Source: Anaeromyxobacter paludicola (lineage in GTDB: Bacteria > Myxococcota > Myxococcia > Myxococcales > Anaeromyxobacteraceae). Taken from it: DNA of 64,000 nucleotides. The stretch spans positions 3,038,001 to 3,102,000 of the forward strand of contig NZ_AP025592.1 in assembly GCF_023169965.1 (NCBI RefSeq). The letters are read 5' to 3'. A model generated the notes under the pieces. The model was not told the origin of the DNA. It saw only the letters and a list, made by a program, of their open reading frames with translations, and ran no database searches. The translations under genes were made by a program, and so were the position numbers. Within the stretch, counting starts at the first letter, position 1. Every line of letters begins with the position of its first letter. Of this stretch, positions 50,812 to 61,315 are shown piece by piece.

Positions 50812-51230
50812 GCCTTGCGCTCGCCCCGGCTCCGCGTGCGCAGGAGCTCGCTCGCGAGGGTGATGTTCTTCTGCCCGTACGCGGTGAGCAGCTGCGCCGT
50901 CGCCGGGAGCGTCAGCTTCTCGGTGCGGCAGGTGGAGAGCTTGAGCAGCATCGGCAGGTTCACGCCGGTGAGGACCTCGATGCCCTCGTCGAGGAAGGTG
51001 AGGGCGAGGTTCGCGGGCGAGCCGCCGAACATGTCGGTGAGGACCAGCACGCCATCGCCGCCGTTCACCGCCTGGATCGCGCCCGAGAGCTGCTCGCGCG
51101 CCACGGCCATGTCGGTGCCGGAGCCGATCGACACGGTGCGGCACGCCTCGAGCTTGCCGACGATGCCCTCGGCGGTGCGGACGAGCTCGTCCGCCAGTCC
51201 CCCGTGCGTCGCGACGACCAGACCGACCAT
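50808..51230 (-). CDS. PTS mannose-family EIIA subunit
   Basis: The 140-residue protein has the phospho-accepting His9 in LVVATHGGLADEL and the VLTDMFGGSPANLAL segment of EIIA-Man. It takes phosphate from HPr. In Proteobacteria such domains may also regulate other processes through their phosphorylation state. It lies 37 bp downstream of rapZ, in the standard hprK-rapZ-EIIA order. Confidence 0.93.
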   Translation of the reverse strand: MVGLVVATHGGLADELVRTAEGIVGKLEACRTVSIGSGTDMAVAREQLSGAIQAVNGGDGVLVLTDMFGGSPANLALTFLDEGIEVLTGVNLPMLLKLSTCRTEKLTLPATAQLLTAYGQKNITLASELLRTRSRGERKA

Positions 51231-51267
51231 GGCGCGAACATAGCCCCTTCGCCGGCGGCGGGCAGCC

Positions 51268-52151
51268 CTAATCCTTCTCCACGTCGCGGTGCCAGACGCG
51301 CACCTCGTTGCCGCCCTGCTCGAGCCGCCGCGCCAGCTCCTCGGAGATGGCCACCGAGCGGTGGCGCCCGCCGGTGCAGCCCACCGCGAGGGTGAGGTAG
51401 CTCTTCCCCTCGGCGCGGAAGCGGGGCAGCAGGAAGGCGCAGAGATCGGCCGTCTTGTCGAGGAAGGCGCGCGCGTCCGGCTGCGACAGGACGAAGTCGG
51501 AGACCCGGCGGTCGGTGCCCGGCAGGTGCTTCAGCTCGGGCACGAAGTAGGGGTTGGGCAGGAACCGGACGTCGAGCACCAGGTCGGCGTGGGTGGGGAG
51601 GCCGTAGCGGAAGCCGAACGACACCACCGTCGCGCCCATGCCCGAGGCGGCCCCCTCCACGAAGCGGTGGTGGATGAGCTGCTTCAGCTGGTGGACGTTG
51701 AGCTGCGAGGTGTCCACCACCTCGCCCGCCAGGGCCTTGAGCGAGGCGAGGGTGGTCCGCTCGGCCGCCACCGCCTCCGGCACCGTGCGGCTCTCGCCGG
51801 CGAGCGGGTGGCGGCGGCGGGTCTCGGAGAAGCGGCGAAAGAGGGCCTCGTCGCCGGCGTCGAGGTAGATGACGTCCACCCGGGCGCCGGTGCGGCGCAC
51901 CTCCTCGATGACGCGCGGCGCGTCGGGCAGGAAGCGCCCCTCGCGCGCGTCCACCACGAGGGCGATGCGCGAGACCTCGCCGGCCGTGTGCGCCGAGAGC
52001 TCGAGCAGCTTCTCGAGGAAGACGATGGGCAGGTTGTCGATGCAGTAGAAGCCGGCGTCCTCGAGCGCCCGCAGGGCGGTGCTCTTCCCCGACCCGGCCA
52101 CGCCGGTGAGGATCACCACGTGGGCGGCGTGGTGGGGCAGGCGGGAGGCGC

Positions 52152-52155
<4 letters not shown>
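51268..52155 (-). CDS. rapZ: RapZ/YvcJ-type P-loop regulator
   Basis: The 295-residue protein has a Walker A motif GVAGSGKS (18-25), [39 protein letters not shown] and the C-terminal [19 protein letters not shown], all hallmarks of RapZ. In E. coli it binds the GlmY/GlmZ RNAs and the sensor QseE to control GlmS; in Bacillus it is YvcJ, a GTPase. Its ATG overlaps the hprK stop as ATGA. Confidence 0.95.
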
Positions 52156-53117
<962 letters not shown>

Positions 53118-53125
53118 CGGGGCGG

Positions 53126-53154
53126 AGTCTAACCTTGCGGTGAGCGGGCGTCGA
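53126..53154 (-). promoter_or_regulatory. Promoter of the hprK-pts operon, leaderless type
   Basis: Minus strand TCGACG (53154-53149), 17-bp spacer, TAGACT (53131-53126), then 8 nt to the ATG. There is no ribosome-binding site. Confidence 0.6.
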
Positions 53155-53188
53155 CCAAACGGGTCCCGGCCGGGTCCGCGCGCATTCG

Positions 53189-53217
53189 TTGACCGCCCCA
53201 CCCCCGATCACTAGATT
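53189..53217 (+). promoter_or_regulatory. Promoter of the DHH phosphoesterase gene, leaderless type
   Basis: TTGACC (53189-53194), 17-bp spacer, TAGATT (53212-53217), then 9 nt to the ATG at 53227. It is divergent from the hprK promoter. Confidence 0.65.
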
Positions 53218-53226
53218 GCGCCGCCG

Positions 53227-54201
53227 ATGCGCCTCGAGATCCTCCACCACGCCAACTGCTTCGACGGATGCGCCTCGGCGGCCCTGTTCGGCCGCTGGTT
53301 CACGGAGCGCGAAAACGACAGGCTCGAGGGGGTGACCTACCGGCCGGTGCAGCACGGCCACGGCGAGGTCTTCCCCGTCGACGCCTTCCGCGCCGACGTG
53401 AACGCGGTGGTGGACTTCCGCTTCTCGCCCTCGCCCCGCCTCGACTGGTGGTTCGACCACCACGCGAGCGGCTTCCCAACCCCCGCCGACCGCGCCGCGT
53501 TCGAGGCCGACCGGAGCGGGCAGAAGTTCTGGGACCCGAAGGCCCCCTCCTGCACCGGCTTCATCGCCCGCACCCTCTCCGGCCGCTTCGGCTGGCGGGC
53601 GCCGGAGCTCGACGAGCTGGTGCGCTGGGCCGACGTGATCGACGCCGCGCGCTTCCCCTCGGCCGCGATGGCGGTCCGCCTCGAGGAGCCGGCGCTCCGG
53701 GTCATGACGCTGCTCGAAGCGAGCAAGGACCCGGCCCTGCAGCCCCGGATCATCGAGGCGATGCAGCGGCAGCCGCTCGCCGCGATCGTCGCGGAGCCCT
53801 GGGTGGCCGGCCCGCTCGCCCCGATCCTCGAGCGTCACGTCCGCTCCATCGACACGGTGCGCCGTCAGGCCCGGATGGAGCGGGGGGTGGTGTTCGCCGA
53901 CCTGTCCGAAACGGGGCTGGAGGCGGCCAACAAGTTCATCGCCTACGATCTCTTCCCGGAAGCCCGTTACACTGTGGTGGTGTCGCGCGATCCCAAGCGG
54001 ACGAAGGTCTCGGTGGGCTCGAACCCCTGGTCCCAGGTGCCGAGGACGCACGACATCTCGAAGATCTGCGAGCGGTACGGCGGCGGCGGGCACCCGGTGG
54101 TCGGCGCGGTCTCGCTGCCGCCCGACCGGCTCGACGAGGCCCGCCGCGTCGCCGCGGAGATCACCCGTGAGCTGCAGGACGGCTCGGAGCCGCGCCCATG
54201 A
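53227..54201 (+). CDS. DHH/DHHA1 family phosphoesterase
   Basis: The 324-residue protein has an N-terminal [15 protein letters not shown] (DHH motif I), the conserved WWFDHHASG (motif III), and a C-terminal DHHA1 segment with [15 protein letters not shown]. Such enzymes hydrolyse oligonucleotides, pAp or cyclic dinucleotides with Mn2+; which one cannot be told. It is cytoplasmic. Its stop overlaps the start of a receiver-domain gene (ATGA), so the regulator may be tied to the enzyme's signal. Confidence 0.85.
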   Translation: MRLEILHHANCFDGCASAALFGRWFTERENDRLEGVTYRPVQHGHGEVFPVDAFRADVNAVVDFRFSPSPRLDWWFDHHASGFPTPADRAAFEADRSGQKFWDPKAPSCTGFIARTLSGRFGWRAPELDELVRWADVIDAARFPSAAMAVRLEEPALRVMTLLEASKDPALQPRIIEAMQRQPLAAIVAEPWVAGPLAPILERHVRSIDTVRRQARMERGVVFADLSETGLEAANKFIAYDLFPEARYTVVVSRDPKRTKVSVGSNPWSQVPRTHDISKICERYGGGGHPVVGAVSLPPDRLDEARRVAAEITRELQDGSEPRP

Positions 54202-54578
54202 CCCCAGGCCAGTACATCCTCGTGGTGGACGACGACGACGACTTCCGTGAGGCGCTCGGCGAGGTCCTGAGCGTGGCCGGGTACCCGGTGCAGCAGGCCG
54301 AGAACGGCGAGGTCGCGCTCAAGCGGGTCAAGGAGGAGGCGCCGGGCATGGTGCTCCTCGACCTCAAGATGCCGGTGCTCGACGGCTGGGGCGTGATGGA
54401 GCGGATGCGCGGCGACGCCCGCAGCGCGGCGGTGCCCATCCTCATCCTCTCGGCCTACGGGTTCGAGTGGGAGGCGGAGCTGCTCGGCGCGCAGGGCTAC
54501 ATCCCGAAGAGCGTCGGGATGGACGAGATCCTGGAGCGGGTGCGCAAGGCGGCGGGGCCGCCGCCGATGCGCCACTGA
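54198..54578 (+). CDS. Single-domain response regulator
   Basis: The 126-residue protein consists of one receiver domain: [10 protein letters not shown] acidic pocket, phospho-acceptor Asp in [14 protein letters not shown], Ser/Thr position in ILSAYG, and Lys in GYIPKSVG. It lacks an output domain, so it may act by protein contact. It is coupled to the DHH phosphoesterase by a 4-nt overlap; no kinase is adjacent. Confidence 0.9.
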   Translation: MTPGQYILVVDDDDDFREALGEVLSVAGYPVQQAENGEVALKRVKEEAPGMVLLDLKMPVLDGWGVMERMRGDARSAAVPILILSAYGFEWEAELLGAQGYIPKSVGMDEILERVRKAAGPPPMRH

Positions 54579-54611
54579 GCTGCACCTCACCCAGAGTACC
54601 CCCGCTGCACT

Positions 54612-54712
54612 CCCTCCCCGCTCGGGCGGGGAGGGTTGGGGAGGGGCGGCCAGCGGTGCCTCGCGTCTCACCCCCTCCCTGTCCCTCCCCCGCTCCGCGA
54701 GAGAGGGGAAGA
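54612..54712. repeat. Dispersed hairpin repeat, copy B (modules Y and X)
   Basis: Y hairpin at 54612-54635, followed by a shared flank up to about 54666, then module X at 54667-54712. The flank after Y is identical over about 30 bp to that in copy C at 60344-60375. It lies between the response regulator and the convergent dehydrogenase gene, close to both stops. Confidence 0.85.
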
Positions 54713-54720
54713 CCCCGCGG

Positions 54721-55368
54721 CTACGTCTCGGCGTAGCGCTTGGCGGCCGCCAGGTCGCGCCGGAGCTCCTCCGCGTTCCGGCGCGGTCCGTAGCCGGGGG
54801 TGTCCCGCTGGATGCGCCACCCTTCCCGCAAGGGCCCGGCGTCCACCACGTCGAACCCGAACTGATCGATGAGCCGGCCCACCACGGCCTTGGCCGCGTC
54901 GTCGTCGCCGGCGATCACCAGCGCCCGGCGGTTCGGGGTGCCCTTCGGCTGGCCGTGGGTGGTGAGCTCCGCCGCGTAGATGTGGTTGAAGGCCTTCACC
55001 ACCTTCGACCGGGGGAGGTGGGCCTGGAGCAGCTCGGAGGTGGTGGTGGTCTCCTCGTCGAGCTCCCGGAGGTGGCCGTCGCGCTCGGGGTAGTAGTTGT
55101 CGGTGTCGATCACCACCTTGCCGGCCAGCGGCTCGACCGGCACCGCCCGGTAGGCCTTGAGGGGAACGGTGACCACCACGAGGTCGCCGGCCTGGGCCGC
55201 CTCCTCGGGCGTGGCGGCGCGGGCCCGCGGACCGAGCTCCTTCACCAGGGGGGCGAGCGTCTGGGGACCGCGCGAGTTGCTCAGCACCACGTCGTAGCCG
55301 TTCGCCACCGCCAGCCGCGCGAGCTGGCTGCCGATGTGTCCTGCCCCGATGAGGCCGATGGTCTTCAT
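54721..55368 (-). CDS. NADPH-dependent F420 reductase-like oxidoreductase
   Basis: The 215-residue protein has a Rossmann motif IGLIGAGHIGSQLARLAV, then VLSNSRGPQTL, VVVTVPLKAY and VIDTDNYYPERDG, as in the NADP oxidoreductase, coenzyme F420-dependent family. Many members act on other cofactors, so F420 use is not proved. ATG 55368 (MKTIGLIG) is the family start. It is probably monocistronic. Confidence 0.82.
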   Translation of the reverse strand: MKTIGLIGAGHIGSQLARLAVANGYDVVLSNSRGPQTLAPLVKELGPRARAATPEEAAQAGDLVVVTVPLKAYRAVPVEPLAGKVVIDTDNYYPERDGHLRELDEETTTTSELLQAHLPRSKVVKAFNHIYAAELTTHGQPKGTPNRRALVIAGDDDAAKAVVGRLIDQFGFDVVDAGPLREGWRIQRDTPGYGPRRNAEELRRDLAAAKRYAET

Positions 55369-55426
55369 GGCGCGATGGGTACCCACCGGCCGGCCGCGGC
55401 GCAACCACCGCCGGGGCTCCTTTCGA

Positions 55427-56200
55427 TCAGTGCACCGAGGGCGCCTCCTCGGCGAACGCGGGCGCGGCGTCGGCCGAGAGGTCCACCACCCGGAACTTCC
55501 GGTCGAGCGCGCTCTTCAGCACCGGGACGGCCACGTTGTAGACCGGCACGCCCTTGGGGGTCCGCGCCTCGAGCCGGCCGTGGTGGGCGTGGCCGTGGAA
55601 CACCGCCTGCGCGCCGAAGGCGTCCACGGGCGCCACGAGCCGGCTCGTGCCGAGGAACGGGTAGAGGCCGGAGGCCTCGCCCTCGCAGGTGGCCGCCACC
55701 GGCGCGTAGTGGAGGATGACCACCCGCAGCGGCGTGTCGAGCTGCGCCAGCGCCGCCTCGAGCTTCAGCGACTCCGAGACCCCCTCCTGCACGAAGGCCT
55801 TCACCGCCGGCTCCCCGAAGGCCTGCAGCGTCGAGCCCTCGAAGCCGCCGCCGAACCCCTTCACGCCCGCCACCCCGAGCCGCCGGTCGAGGATCGCGTG
55901 GTCGCCGTCGAGGAGCTGAACGCCCGCGTCGTGGAGGATGGCGCAGAGCTCCTTCACCTTGCCGGCGTCGAAGTCGTGGTTGCCGAGCACCGCGGCGCAG
56001 GGCACCCGCAGGCCGGAGAGCGCCTCGGCGAGCGTCTGCGCCTCCTCGGGCAGGCCGCGGTCGGTGAGGTCGCCGCAGAGGACGAGCCCCTCCGCCTCGC
56101 CGTTCACCGCCCGGACGAAGTCGCGGAACCGGCCGTGCTGGTCCTCGCGGCAGTGCAGGTCAGCGGCCGCCGCCAGCCGGAAGCTCTGCGGTCTCGCCAT
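55427..56200 (-). CDS. Metallophosphoesterase (calcineurin-like)
   Basis: The 257-residue protein has the metal-site motifs AAADLHCRED (D-x-H), LVLCGDLTDRG (GDxxD), AVLGNHDFD (GNHD), VILHYAP and VFHGHAHHG (GHxH). It would hydrolyse a phosphomonoester or phosphodiester with two metals. It overlaps the end of the upstream nucleotidyltransferase gene by 41 bp, so the two are cotranscribed. Substrate unknown. Confidence 0.88.
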   Translation of the reverse strand: MARPQSFRLAAAADLHCREDQHGRFRDFVRAVNGEAEGLVLCGDLTDRGLPEEAQTLAEALSGLRVPCAAVLGNHDFDAGKVKELCAILHDAGVQLLDGDHAILDRRLGVAGVKGFGGGFEGSTLQAFGEPAVKAFVQEGVSESLKLEAALAQLDTPLRVVILHYAPVAATCEGEASGLYPFLGTSRLVAPVDAFGAQAVFHGHAHHGRLEARTPKGVPVYNVAVPVLKSALDRKFRVVDLSADAAPAFAEEAPSVH

Positions 56201-56996
56201 GCCGTCCCTCGCCCTCTGCCCGCCTGAGCCGCTCCTCGAAGCGGCGGCCGTCCTCGTACCCGAGCTGCTCGAGCGCGTGCTGGTACTGCACGCGGCTGAG
56301 GAGGTTGCCGCGGCAGACCGGCCGGTCCCAGTCGCCGGCGCGGTGCTCGTCGAGCGTGCGCCGGCACAGCTCGGTCACGACCCACCCCGGCACCTTCGAG
56401 CGGTCGCTCGGGTAGGCGTACATGAAGCTCGTGACGTGCGCGAAGAGCACCTGCCAGTGCCGGTCGAAGCGGGCCAGGAGCCGGCGCCAGTCGAGCTCGT
56501 CCCCCACGGCGCGCAGGAGGTTGGCGACGTCGGCGCCGTCGAAGCGCTCGCGCTCGCAGACGAAGGCCTTCGACCAGATGATCTCCTCGGGCGGCGCGAG
56601 GAGCACCGGCACGCCCATCACCACCCCCTCGCGCGCGTGGGTGAACCAGAGGTCGTCCACCTCGGCCACGCCGTTCCCGGAGGAGAAGATGAGGTCCACG
56701 AAGTAGTCGCCGGCCCAGGCCTTGCCGATCCAGCCCGGGTCGGTGAGCTCGGTGCGGAACCCGGCGCGCTCCAGCACCTCGAACGCCTGCTCGAGCGCCC
56801 CGCGGTCGAGGAAGACGTCGAGGTCCTTGGTGTCGCGGAACTGGCCGGTGTACTCGAAGAACGCGTAGGCCCCCGCCACCACGAACGGCACGCCGGCGTC
56901 GCGGAGCGCGCGCAGGGCGAGCGCCCGGGCGTCCAGCTCTTCCCGGCTCCGGCCGTTGGTGGCGAGCTCCTCGCCGGCTCGGTCGGTGGGGACCAT
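56160..56996 (-). CDS. Nucleotidyltransferase family protein
   Basis: The 278-residue protein has a pol-beta-like nucleotidyltransferase core: VPFVVAGAYAFFEYTGQFRDTKDLDVFLD (with the DxD pair in KDLDVF), then FRTELTDPGWIGKAW and YFVDLIFSSG. A long helical C-terminal region follows. Such proteins are often annotated as uncharacterised nucleotidyltransferases and some act in toxin-antitoxin pairs, but no HEPN partner is adjacent. The metallophosphoesterase follows with a 41-bp overlap. Confidence 0.75.
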   Translation of the reverse strand: MVPTDRAGEELATNGRSREELDARALALRALRDAGVPFVVAGAYAFFEYTGQFRDTKDLDVFLDRGALEQAFEVLERAGFRTELTDPGWIGKAWAGDYFVDLIFSSGNGVAEVDDLWFTHAREGVVMGVPVLLAPPEEIIWSKAFVCERERFDGADVANLLRAVGDELDWRRLLARFDRHWQVLFAHVTSFMYAYPSDRSKVPGWVVTELCRRTLDEHRAGDWDRPVCRGNLLSRVQYQHALEQLGYEDGRRFEERLRRAEGEGRHGETAELPAGGGR

Positions 56997-57061
56997 GAGA
57001 GCAACCTAGGGACGCCGCGGCCCCGAGGGGAGCGCCGCGAGGCGCCCGGCAGCCGGGCGGA

Positions 57062-58246
57062 TCAGCGCCCGCGACGCGTCGAGGCGGGCACCACCGCGCC
57101 GTCGCCGTACTTGTCGGCCAGCCGATCGAGGGCCGCGTTGAGCCGGCTGCGCTTCTCCTGGCCGGGCGGGGCGGCGGGCGCGAAGAGCCCGAGCTGCTGG
57201 CGCGCGCCGTCCTCGGCCTCGAACCCGCTCACCGAGATGCCGGTGAGCCGCACCCGGCGCGAGAGGTCCACGCGGGCGAGCTGGGCCGCCGCCGCCTCGT
57301 AGATGGCGTGGCCGTCGTCCTGCGGCGCGGGGAGCGTCACCCGGCGGGTCACGAGCGAGAAGTCGGCGTGCTTCACCTTGAGCGTCACCACCCGTCCCGC
57401 GAGCCCGGCCGCCCGGAGCCGCCGCGCCACCCGCTCCGCCTGGCCGCGCAGCCAGGGCAGCAGCGCCTCGTCGCCGAGGAGGTCCTCCTCGAAGGTCTCC
57501 TCCGCCCCCACGCTCTTCGCCGCCTCGTCGGGCACCACCTCCCGCGGATCCTCGCCGCGCGCCAGCGCCACCAGCCAGGCGGCGCTCGACGCGCCGACCG
57601 CCGGCTCGATCCGCGCCGCCCCGGCGCGCGCCAGGTCGCCGATGGTGGCGATCCGCAGGCGCGTGAGCGCCGCCTCGGTCACCTGGCCCACGCCCCAGAG
57701 CCGCCCCACCGGCAGCGGCGCCAGGAAGGCCGCGGTCCCGCCGGGCGGCACCACCGTGAGCCCGTCGGGCTTGCCGAGGTCGCTCGCGATCTTGGCGGCG
57801 AACTTCACGTCGGCCACCCCGGCCGACACCGTGAGGCCGGTCTCCGCCTTCACCTCGCGCCGGAGCCGCCGCGCGATCTCCTCGGCCTCGCCGAAGAGGG
57901 CCCGGCTCGCGGTGACGTCGAGGAAGGCCTCGTCGAGCGAGAGCGGCTCGACGAGCGGGGTGACGCGCCGGTAGACGCCGAAGACCTGGTCCGAGAGCGC
58001 GCCGTACCGGTCGAAGCGCGGCGGCAGGAAGACGCCCGCGGGGCAGAGCTGGCGCGCCCGGACGGTGGGCATGGCCGAGCGGACGCCGAAGCGCCGGGCC
58101 TCGTAGCTGGCCGCGCAGACCACCCCCCGGTTCGAGGCGCCGGCGACGATGACCGGGCGGCCGCGCAGGGCCGGGTCGTCGAGCTGCTCCACCGACGCGT
58201 AGAAGGCGTCGAGGTCGAGGTGCAGGATGGCCCGGGCGCGCTCCAC
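57062..58246 (-). CDS. dinB: DNA polymerase IV (Y family)
   Basis: The 394-residue polymerase has ILHLDLDAFYASVEQ, then YEARRFGVRSAMP and EPLSLDEAFLDVT carrying the catalytic carboxylates, and a helix-hairpin-helix near LPVGRLWGVGQVTEAAL. Its C-terminal little-finger domain is complete (QLGLFAPA). It performs translesion synthesis. No obvious LexA box is seen upstream. It is divergent from the TetR gene at 58382. Confidence 0.94.
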   Translation of the reverse strand: MERARAILHLDLDAFYASVEQLDDPALRGRPVIVAGASNRGVVCAASYEARRFGVRSAMPTVRARQLCPAGVFLPPRFDRYGALSDQVFGVYRRVTPLVEPLSLDEAFLDVTASRALFGEAEEIARRLRREVKAETGLTVSAGVADVKFAAKIASDLGKPDGLTVVPPGGTAAFLAPLPVGRLWGVGQVTEAALTRLRIATIGDLARAGAARIEPAVGASSAAWLVALARGEDPREVVPDEAAKSVGAEETFEEDLLGDEALLPWLRGQAERVARRLRAAGLAGRVVTLKVKHADFSLVTRRVTLPAPQDDGHAIYEAAAAQLARVDLSRRVRLTGISVSGFEAEDGARQQLGLFAPAAPPGQEKRSRLNAALDRLADKYGDGAVVPASTRRGR

Positions 58247-58299
58247 GGCCCCTGTCTACCAGACCGGGGCGACGGCCGCCGGAGACCGATTCCCCGGGC

Positions 58300-58328
58300 G
58301 GGGCCTTGACGCGGGGCGGCAAGGGCCC
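58300..58328. promoter_or_regulatory. Imperfect inverted repeat between dinB and tetR
   Basis: GGGGCCTTG (58300-58308) and CAAGGGCCC (58320-58328), 8 of 9 bases pairing, separated by 11 bp. It could be the operator of the adjacent TetR protein. Confidence 0.35.
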
Positions 58329-58381
58329 ACCCCGCCCCACACCGCCTTCCCTACCCCGTGCGGTCTTGATATTTACGCAAC

Positions 58382-59008
58382 GTGCCCTCCCCCTCGAGCG
58401 CCGCCCCGACCCGTCCCCCCGGCAGCATCGCCGACCGGCTCTGGAACGCCGCCCGCGGCGAGTTCGCGCTCCGCGGCTACCACGGGGCGCGCGTGCAGGG
58501 GATCGCGCGGCGCGCCGGCTGCAACGTCGCCCTGCTGTACCGGCACTGGGCGTCCAAGAAGGGGCTCTACCTCGAGGTGCTCCGCGAGATCTGCCTCGCG
58601 ACGAACCGCCTGCTCGACCAGGCGGCGGAGCGCCGGGAGGGGGCGGTGGGCATGGTCCGCGCCTACCTCGAGGCGATGAGCGCCGACGGCGAGGGGGCGC
58701 AGATCCTCATCCGCGAGTACCTCGACGGCGGCCCCTTCCTGCTGCAGCTCATCGTGGACGACCCGGCGCTCGGGAACACGCTGGCGCGCTACTCGGCGGC
58801 CCTCACCGTCGGGCCCGAGGACCAGCGGCTCCGCGCCGAGCTCAACCCGCGCCTGGCGCTCATCACCATCTTCGGGCTCTCCTCGCTCGTGTCGGCGTCG
58901 GAGACCTCGGCGCAGCCGTTCCTCGAGGCGCCCACGCCCATCGAGCGGCGCAAGGAGCACCTCACCGACATCCTGCTGCACGGGATGCTCGCCCCCCGCG
59001 CCCGCTAG
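58382..59008 (+). CDS. TetR family transcriptional regulator
   Basis: The 208-residue protein has an N-terminal HTH (LWNAARGEFALRGYHGARVQGIARRAGCNVALLYRHWASKKGLY) and a C-terminal domain of the TetR_C type (GPEDQRLRAELNPRLALITIFGL). It starts at a GTG with a -10-like GATATT 8 nt upstream. No target transporter is adjacent; the divergent dinB and the downstream thiO are the candidates. Confidence 0.88.
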   Translation: MPSPSSAAPTRPPGSIADRLWNAARGEFALRGYHGARVQGIARRAGCNVALLYRHWASKKGLYLEVLREICLATNRLLDQAAERREGAVGMVRAYLEAMSADGEGAQILIREYLDGGPFLLQLIVDDPALGNTLARYSAALTVGPEDQRLRAELNPRLALITIFGLSSLVSASETSAQPFLEAPTPIERRKEHLTDILLHGMLAPRAR

Positions 59009-59080
59009 GCGGGCCGGCGCGCGGCGGCGAGGCGGAACTCCGCTTCCCGCCGCGGCCGCGCGGCGCTAAGGTCGCCCGCC

Positions 59081-60190
59081 ATGCAGACCACGGACGTCGT
59101 CGTCGTCGGCGCGGGCGTGCAGGGGTGCGCCGCGGCGCTCCGGCTCGCGCAGGCGGGCCTCAAGGTCACGGTCCTCGAGCGCAGCATCCCCGGCGCCGAG
59201 GCCTCCAGCGCCGCCGGCGGGATCCTCTCGCCGGGCGTCGAGGCGCAGGAGCCCTCCCCGTTCTACGACCTCTGCGCCGCCTCGCTGGCGCGCTACCCCG
59301 CGTTCGCCGCGGAGGTGGAGCGGCTCTCCGGGATGTCGGTCGGCTACCGCGGCGGCGGCACGCTCGAGGTCGCGCTCGACGACGCCCACGCCCGCGTGCT
59401 CGCGGCGCGCGCCCCGGCGCTGGCCCGCATCGGCGCGCGCGTCGAGGTGATCGACGGCGACGAGGTGCGGCGGCTCGAGCCGGGCGTGTCGGCCGAGACC
59501 CGCGGCGCCCTCTGGTTCGTGGACGAGGCGTCGCTCGACCCGCGGCTCCTCGCGAAGGCCCTCTCGGTGGCCGCCGCCCGCGCCGGCGCGCGCTTCGTGA
59601 CCGGCATCGTGCGGCGCATCGCCCTGGAGGGCGGGCGCGCCGCGGGCGTGGACCACGAGACCGGCCGCATCTCCGCGGGCGCGGTGGTGCTCGCCGCCGG
59701 CGCCTGGTCGATGCTGGTGGAGGGGAACGGGCTCCCGCCGAACGCGGTCCACCCGGTGCGCGGGCAGATGATGCTCCTCGACACCCGGCCCCCGCTCCTC
59801 TCGCGCGTCTGCTTCAGCGACAAGGGCTACCTCGTGCCCCGCGCCGACGGCCGCGTGCTCTGCGGCTCCACCATGGAGGACGCCGGGTTCGAGAAGGCGG
59901 TCACGGCGGGCGGCATGCGCCACATCCTCGAGATGGCCGTGGAGCTCGCGCCGGACCTCGCCCGCGCCCCCTTCCTCGAGTGCTGGAGCAACTTCCGGCC
60001 GGCCTCGCCGGACGGCTCGCCCATCCTCGGCGCCGGCGCGGTGCCCGGCCTCTTCTACGCGGCCGGCCACACCCGCAACGGCATCCTCCTCACCCCCATC
60101 TCCGCCGACAGCGTGGCGGCGCTGGTGCTCGGGAAGGCGCCGCCGGTGGACCTCGCGCCGTTCTCGCCGTCCCGCATCGTCTCGCGCTGA
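59081..60190 (+). CDS. thiO: Glycine oxidase ThiO-like FAD amino acid oxidase
   Basis: The 369-residue enzyme has the FAD-binding VVVVGAGVQGCAAALRLAQAG, a SSAAGGILSPG loop, HPVRGQMMLL, and the C-terminal GLFYAAGHTRNGILLTPISAD, which matches ThiO. It oxidises glycine to iminoacetate for the thiazole of thiamine. No other thiamine gene is in the window, so a related D-amino acid oxidase role remains possible. Confidence 0.85.
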   Translation: MQTTDVVVVGAGVQGCAAALRLAQAGLKVTVLERSIPGAEASSAAGGILSPGVEAQEPSPFYDLCAASLARYPAFAAEVERLSGMSVGYRGGGTLEVALDDAHARVLAARAPALARIGARVEVIDGDEVRRLEPGVSAETRGALWFVDEASLDPRLLAKALSVAAARAGARFVTGIVRRIALEGGRAAGVDHETGRISAGAVVLAAGAWSMLVEGNGLPPNAVHPVRGQMMLLDTRPPLLSRVCFSDKGYLVPRADGRVLCGSTMEDAGFEKAVTAGGMRHILEMAVELAPDLARAPFLECWSNFRPASPDGSPILGAGAVPGLFYAAGHTRNGILLTPISADSVAALVLGKAPPVDLAPFSPSRIVSR

Positions 60191-60199
60191 GCCGCGGGA

Positions 60200-60343
60200 C
60201 TCACCCCCTCCCTGTCCCTCCCCCGCTCCGCGGGAGAGGGGAAGAGGGGCTCGCGGCGAGCCGCTCCCGCCACCCCGGCGCGCATCTCCCGCCAGCTGGG
60301 AGCACAGCGGGCGGCCGCTCCCTCCCCGCTCGGGCGGGGAGGG
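60200..60343. repeat. Dispersed hairpin repeat, copy C (modules X and Y)
   Basis: X at 60200-60244 and Y hairpin at 60320-60343, with a shared flank to 60375. The order X then Y on this strand is the reverse of copy B, so the modules can be arranged in either order. It fills the gap between thiO and the SIR2 gene. Confidence 0.85.
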
Positions 60344-60411
60344 CTGGGGAGGGGCGGCCAGCGGTGCCTCGCGTCCCGCTCTCCCTCGGCCGGCCCCACC
60401 TTTCGGGAGCG

Positions 60412-61315
60412 ATGTCCCTCGACGCCTCCCTCGACGCCTCCCTGCGGCCGGCGCTCGACCACCTGCGCGGCCGGCTGGCGCGCGGCCAGCTCCTGCTGCT
60501 GGTCGGCGCCGGCGCGTCGCGGTGGGCCGGGCTGCCCGGCTGGAAGGAGCTCGCGTGCGCGCTCGCGGCCGAGCTCGCGCCGGCGCTCCGGGCCGCGGTG
60601 CCCGACGCGGCGGTCCGCTTCCGTCCGCCCGGTCCCGACGATCCCCTGCCCACCGAGAGCTGGCTCCGGATCGGCGAGACCTACCGGCGGCTCTGCGGCG
60701 AGGACCGGCTGCGCCGGAAGCTCGCCGAGGTCTTCGCCACCGCCGGCGTGGACGCGGCGGCGCTGCCGCTCCACCGCGAGCTGGTCCGGCTCTCCCGCGC
60801 CCTCCCGGCCCTCTACACCACCAACTTCGACGACCTCCTGGAGCGGGCCTTCCGGGAGGCCGGGGAGCCGGTGCAGGTGGTGGCGGACGCGCGGGACCTC
60901 GACGACTGGAAGTTCGCGGAGCGGGGCGGGGCGTTCACGCCGCTCTTCCCGATCTACAAGCTGCACGGCACGCTCGACCGCCCCGAGACCGTCGTCCTCG
61001 GCGAGGCCGACTACCAGCGCCGGCTCTCGCTCGCCGCCCACCCCATCGACCTGCGCTTCGCCTCCGACGTGATCGGCCGCGACGTCCTCTTCGTGGGCTA
61101 CAGCTTCTCCGACCCGAACGTGCGCTGGATCTGGAGCCGGCTCGGCGACCTCGGGGTGCAGCCCAAGGCCTGGTTCCTCGAGCTCGGCGAGTCGTCGGAC
61201 CTCGACGTGGCCTGGCACCTCGAGCACCGGATCCGGCGCCTGGACCTGCGCGCCACGGACCGGACCCACCCGGCCGAGCTGGTCGAGTTCCTGGCCGCCC
61301 TGCGCGAGCGCCCGC

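Noticed and set aside
56160-56996. MNT-HEPN toxin-antitoxin pair
   Set aside because: The nucleotidyltransferase is followed by a metallophosphoesterase, not a HEPN protein, and is longer than MNT antitoxins.
58247-58381. LexA box controlling dinB
   Set aside because: No match to a CTG-N10-CAG or similar SOS box; only a GGGGCCTTG/CAAGGGCCC imperfect repeat was found, noted as a possible TetR operator.
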